In this document: piece by piece, positions 63,006-64,000 of the stretch
Layout: every line of letters starts with the position of its first letter
Numbering within the stretch: the stretch's first letter is position 1
From: Heloderma charlesbogerti
Lineage: Eukaryota > Chordata > Lepidosauria > Squamata > Helodermatidae
Direction: 5' to 3'
Length of the DNA: 64,000 bases
Assembly: GCA_026122225.1 (NCBI GenBank)
Contig: JANEZZ010001678.1
Location: forward strand, 62,001-126,000
Made by a program: the position numbers and the translations under genes
The notes under the pieces: generated by a model
Database searches by the model: none
What the model saw: the letters and a program-made list of their open reading frames with translations, nothing else
Told to the model about the DNA's origin: nothing

Positions 63006-64000
63006 ACTAGAACTTAATCGGCATCAGTGCTGGGCCCTAATAATGCTTCATGAGCTGTCTGTTGGGCTGCATCACATCTCTGCCCACTACAAACCTAATG
63101 CTCTGCCTGGAATTGTGGCTTTAAGAATTCCCTCCCCCCCTGTCACTCCTAGAGACTGAGGCAATGATAGGAGGCAGGGGAGGGTGTGTGTGCTGAGGCA
63201 GAATGGTGCATCCCTCTGCTGACCTCAGCCCTAGTTCATCTCCATATGCGATATATCTGTCTTCATATTCAATTCCATGGCAGAATGTACTGGGTGAAGT
63301 ATTCTGTTTCTTTGGAATCTCAGCTTTCATTTAAAACAAATTTCTAGCCTTTATGCTGAGAAGATATACTTGCAACTCTGTGTGCAGTTTCGGTGATTTC
63401 CAGTGATTCATGGCATAGCTTCAGGGGTTCTCCACTGCATACCCAAAGCAGAATAAGTTATGCAAAAAAGGAAAAAAATTGCAAAATCATGCAAAATAAG
63501 ATGAAATTATGCAGATTTGCTCAACTGGCATAATTTGTATACATCACAGACTTCAGATGTTCATGGTGTAGAATTTGGGAAGCCAAGCCACATAATTTTG
63601 TTTAGCACAGAGTATACTCAGGCTTGCACAAATTTCTACCAAAATCCAGGGAGTAAATGCTCTTGCAAGGATAAGGGAAGCCCCACTGCCTGAGGCACTT
63701 CTAGCAATATTTATGCTGCCAATTGAATTAAAGGAATTTTGTACAATACAGAACAAGAGGGTTTGCTTATAATGACTAATCTGGAAAAGAGTGATTACTG
63801 TGTACTGGAACGACAGAGTACAGCAGTCTAACAACTCTGACACATTCCATTTGACACTCAGGATGGGTTGTTCAGGCATTGATGGGGACGGATGAATGAG
63901 TCACAAACGTTTAAAGAGGGGTGACCCGCATATACACCCATCAAGACTTGTCCTGGTCCCCACAGAAAGACCTGTGCTTTTTCAGTAAAACGTATGGCCA
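63006..64000 (+). other. ARAP3: ARAP3 3' UTR and downstream flank
   Basis: No further ORF of interest. No AATAAA was seen. The variant signal ATTAAA lies at 63727-63732, so the transcript might end near 63745, which is uncertain. 63464-63540 is an A/T-rich stretch built from repeated TATGCAAAA-like units. The window ends without an identifiable next gene. Confidence 0.35.

Noticed and set aside
1..64000. CRISPR array, integron or prokaryotic defence system
   Set aside because: Repeats here are interspersed transposons or microsatellites. There are no regularly spaced identical repeats with unique spacers, and the coding content is a spliced animal gene.

Overview
This window is vertebrate nuclear DNA, most likely from a squamate reptile (lizard or snake). 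Two observations support this. First, one multi-exon animal gene with GT-AG introns runs through the right three quarters. Second, the repeats are a squamate mixture: BovB (RTE), CR1, L2-like and L1-like LINEs, tRNA-headed and MIR-like SINEs, a Tc1 transposon and many short non-autonomous hAT-like and PIF/Harbinger-like elements. No bacterial genes, CRISPR arrays or rRNA genes were seen.

The gene is ARAP3 (ArfGAP with RhoGAP domain, ankyrin repeat and PH domain 3), on the + strand from 15450 to 63005. I assembled 33 coding exons. Every splice phase agrees and the total is 5436 nt (1811 codons plus TAA). Domain order is SAM, proline-rich linker, PH1, PH2, ArfGAP (C721, C724, C741, C744, finger R749), PH3, PH4, RhoGAP (finger R1167), RA, PH5, and a tyrosine-containing tail. 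The catalytic residues look intact, so it should encode an active PIP3-regulated GAP for Arf6 and Rho. One intron is of the GC-AG type.

Layout. 1-15407 has no recognised coding exon and is mostly transposons: two related hAT-like elements, two BovB insertions with clear target-site duplications, a truncated CR1, three other hAT/Harbinger-type MITEs with duplications, and a MIR-like SINE. 15408-30000 holds exons 1-19 (SAM to PH4). 30000-34360 is a large intron with a decayed ~248-bp tandem array. 34360-43200 holds exons 20-26 (RhoGAP and RA), with several MITEs. 43200-49600 holds exons 27-30 (PH5). 49574-58278 is the largest intron and contains a nearly complete CR1 interrupted by a SINE. 58279-63005 holds exons 31-33, with a complete but dead Tc1 element in the last intron. 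63006 onward is 3' UTR and flank.

The most interesting non-genic signal is a set of 370-400-bp MITEs with 3-bp duplications and GGG-starting termini. Four copies carry a sequence matching or nearly matching the CTCF core motif near their middle, so they may have seeded chromatin-boundary sites at this locus.
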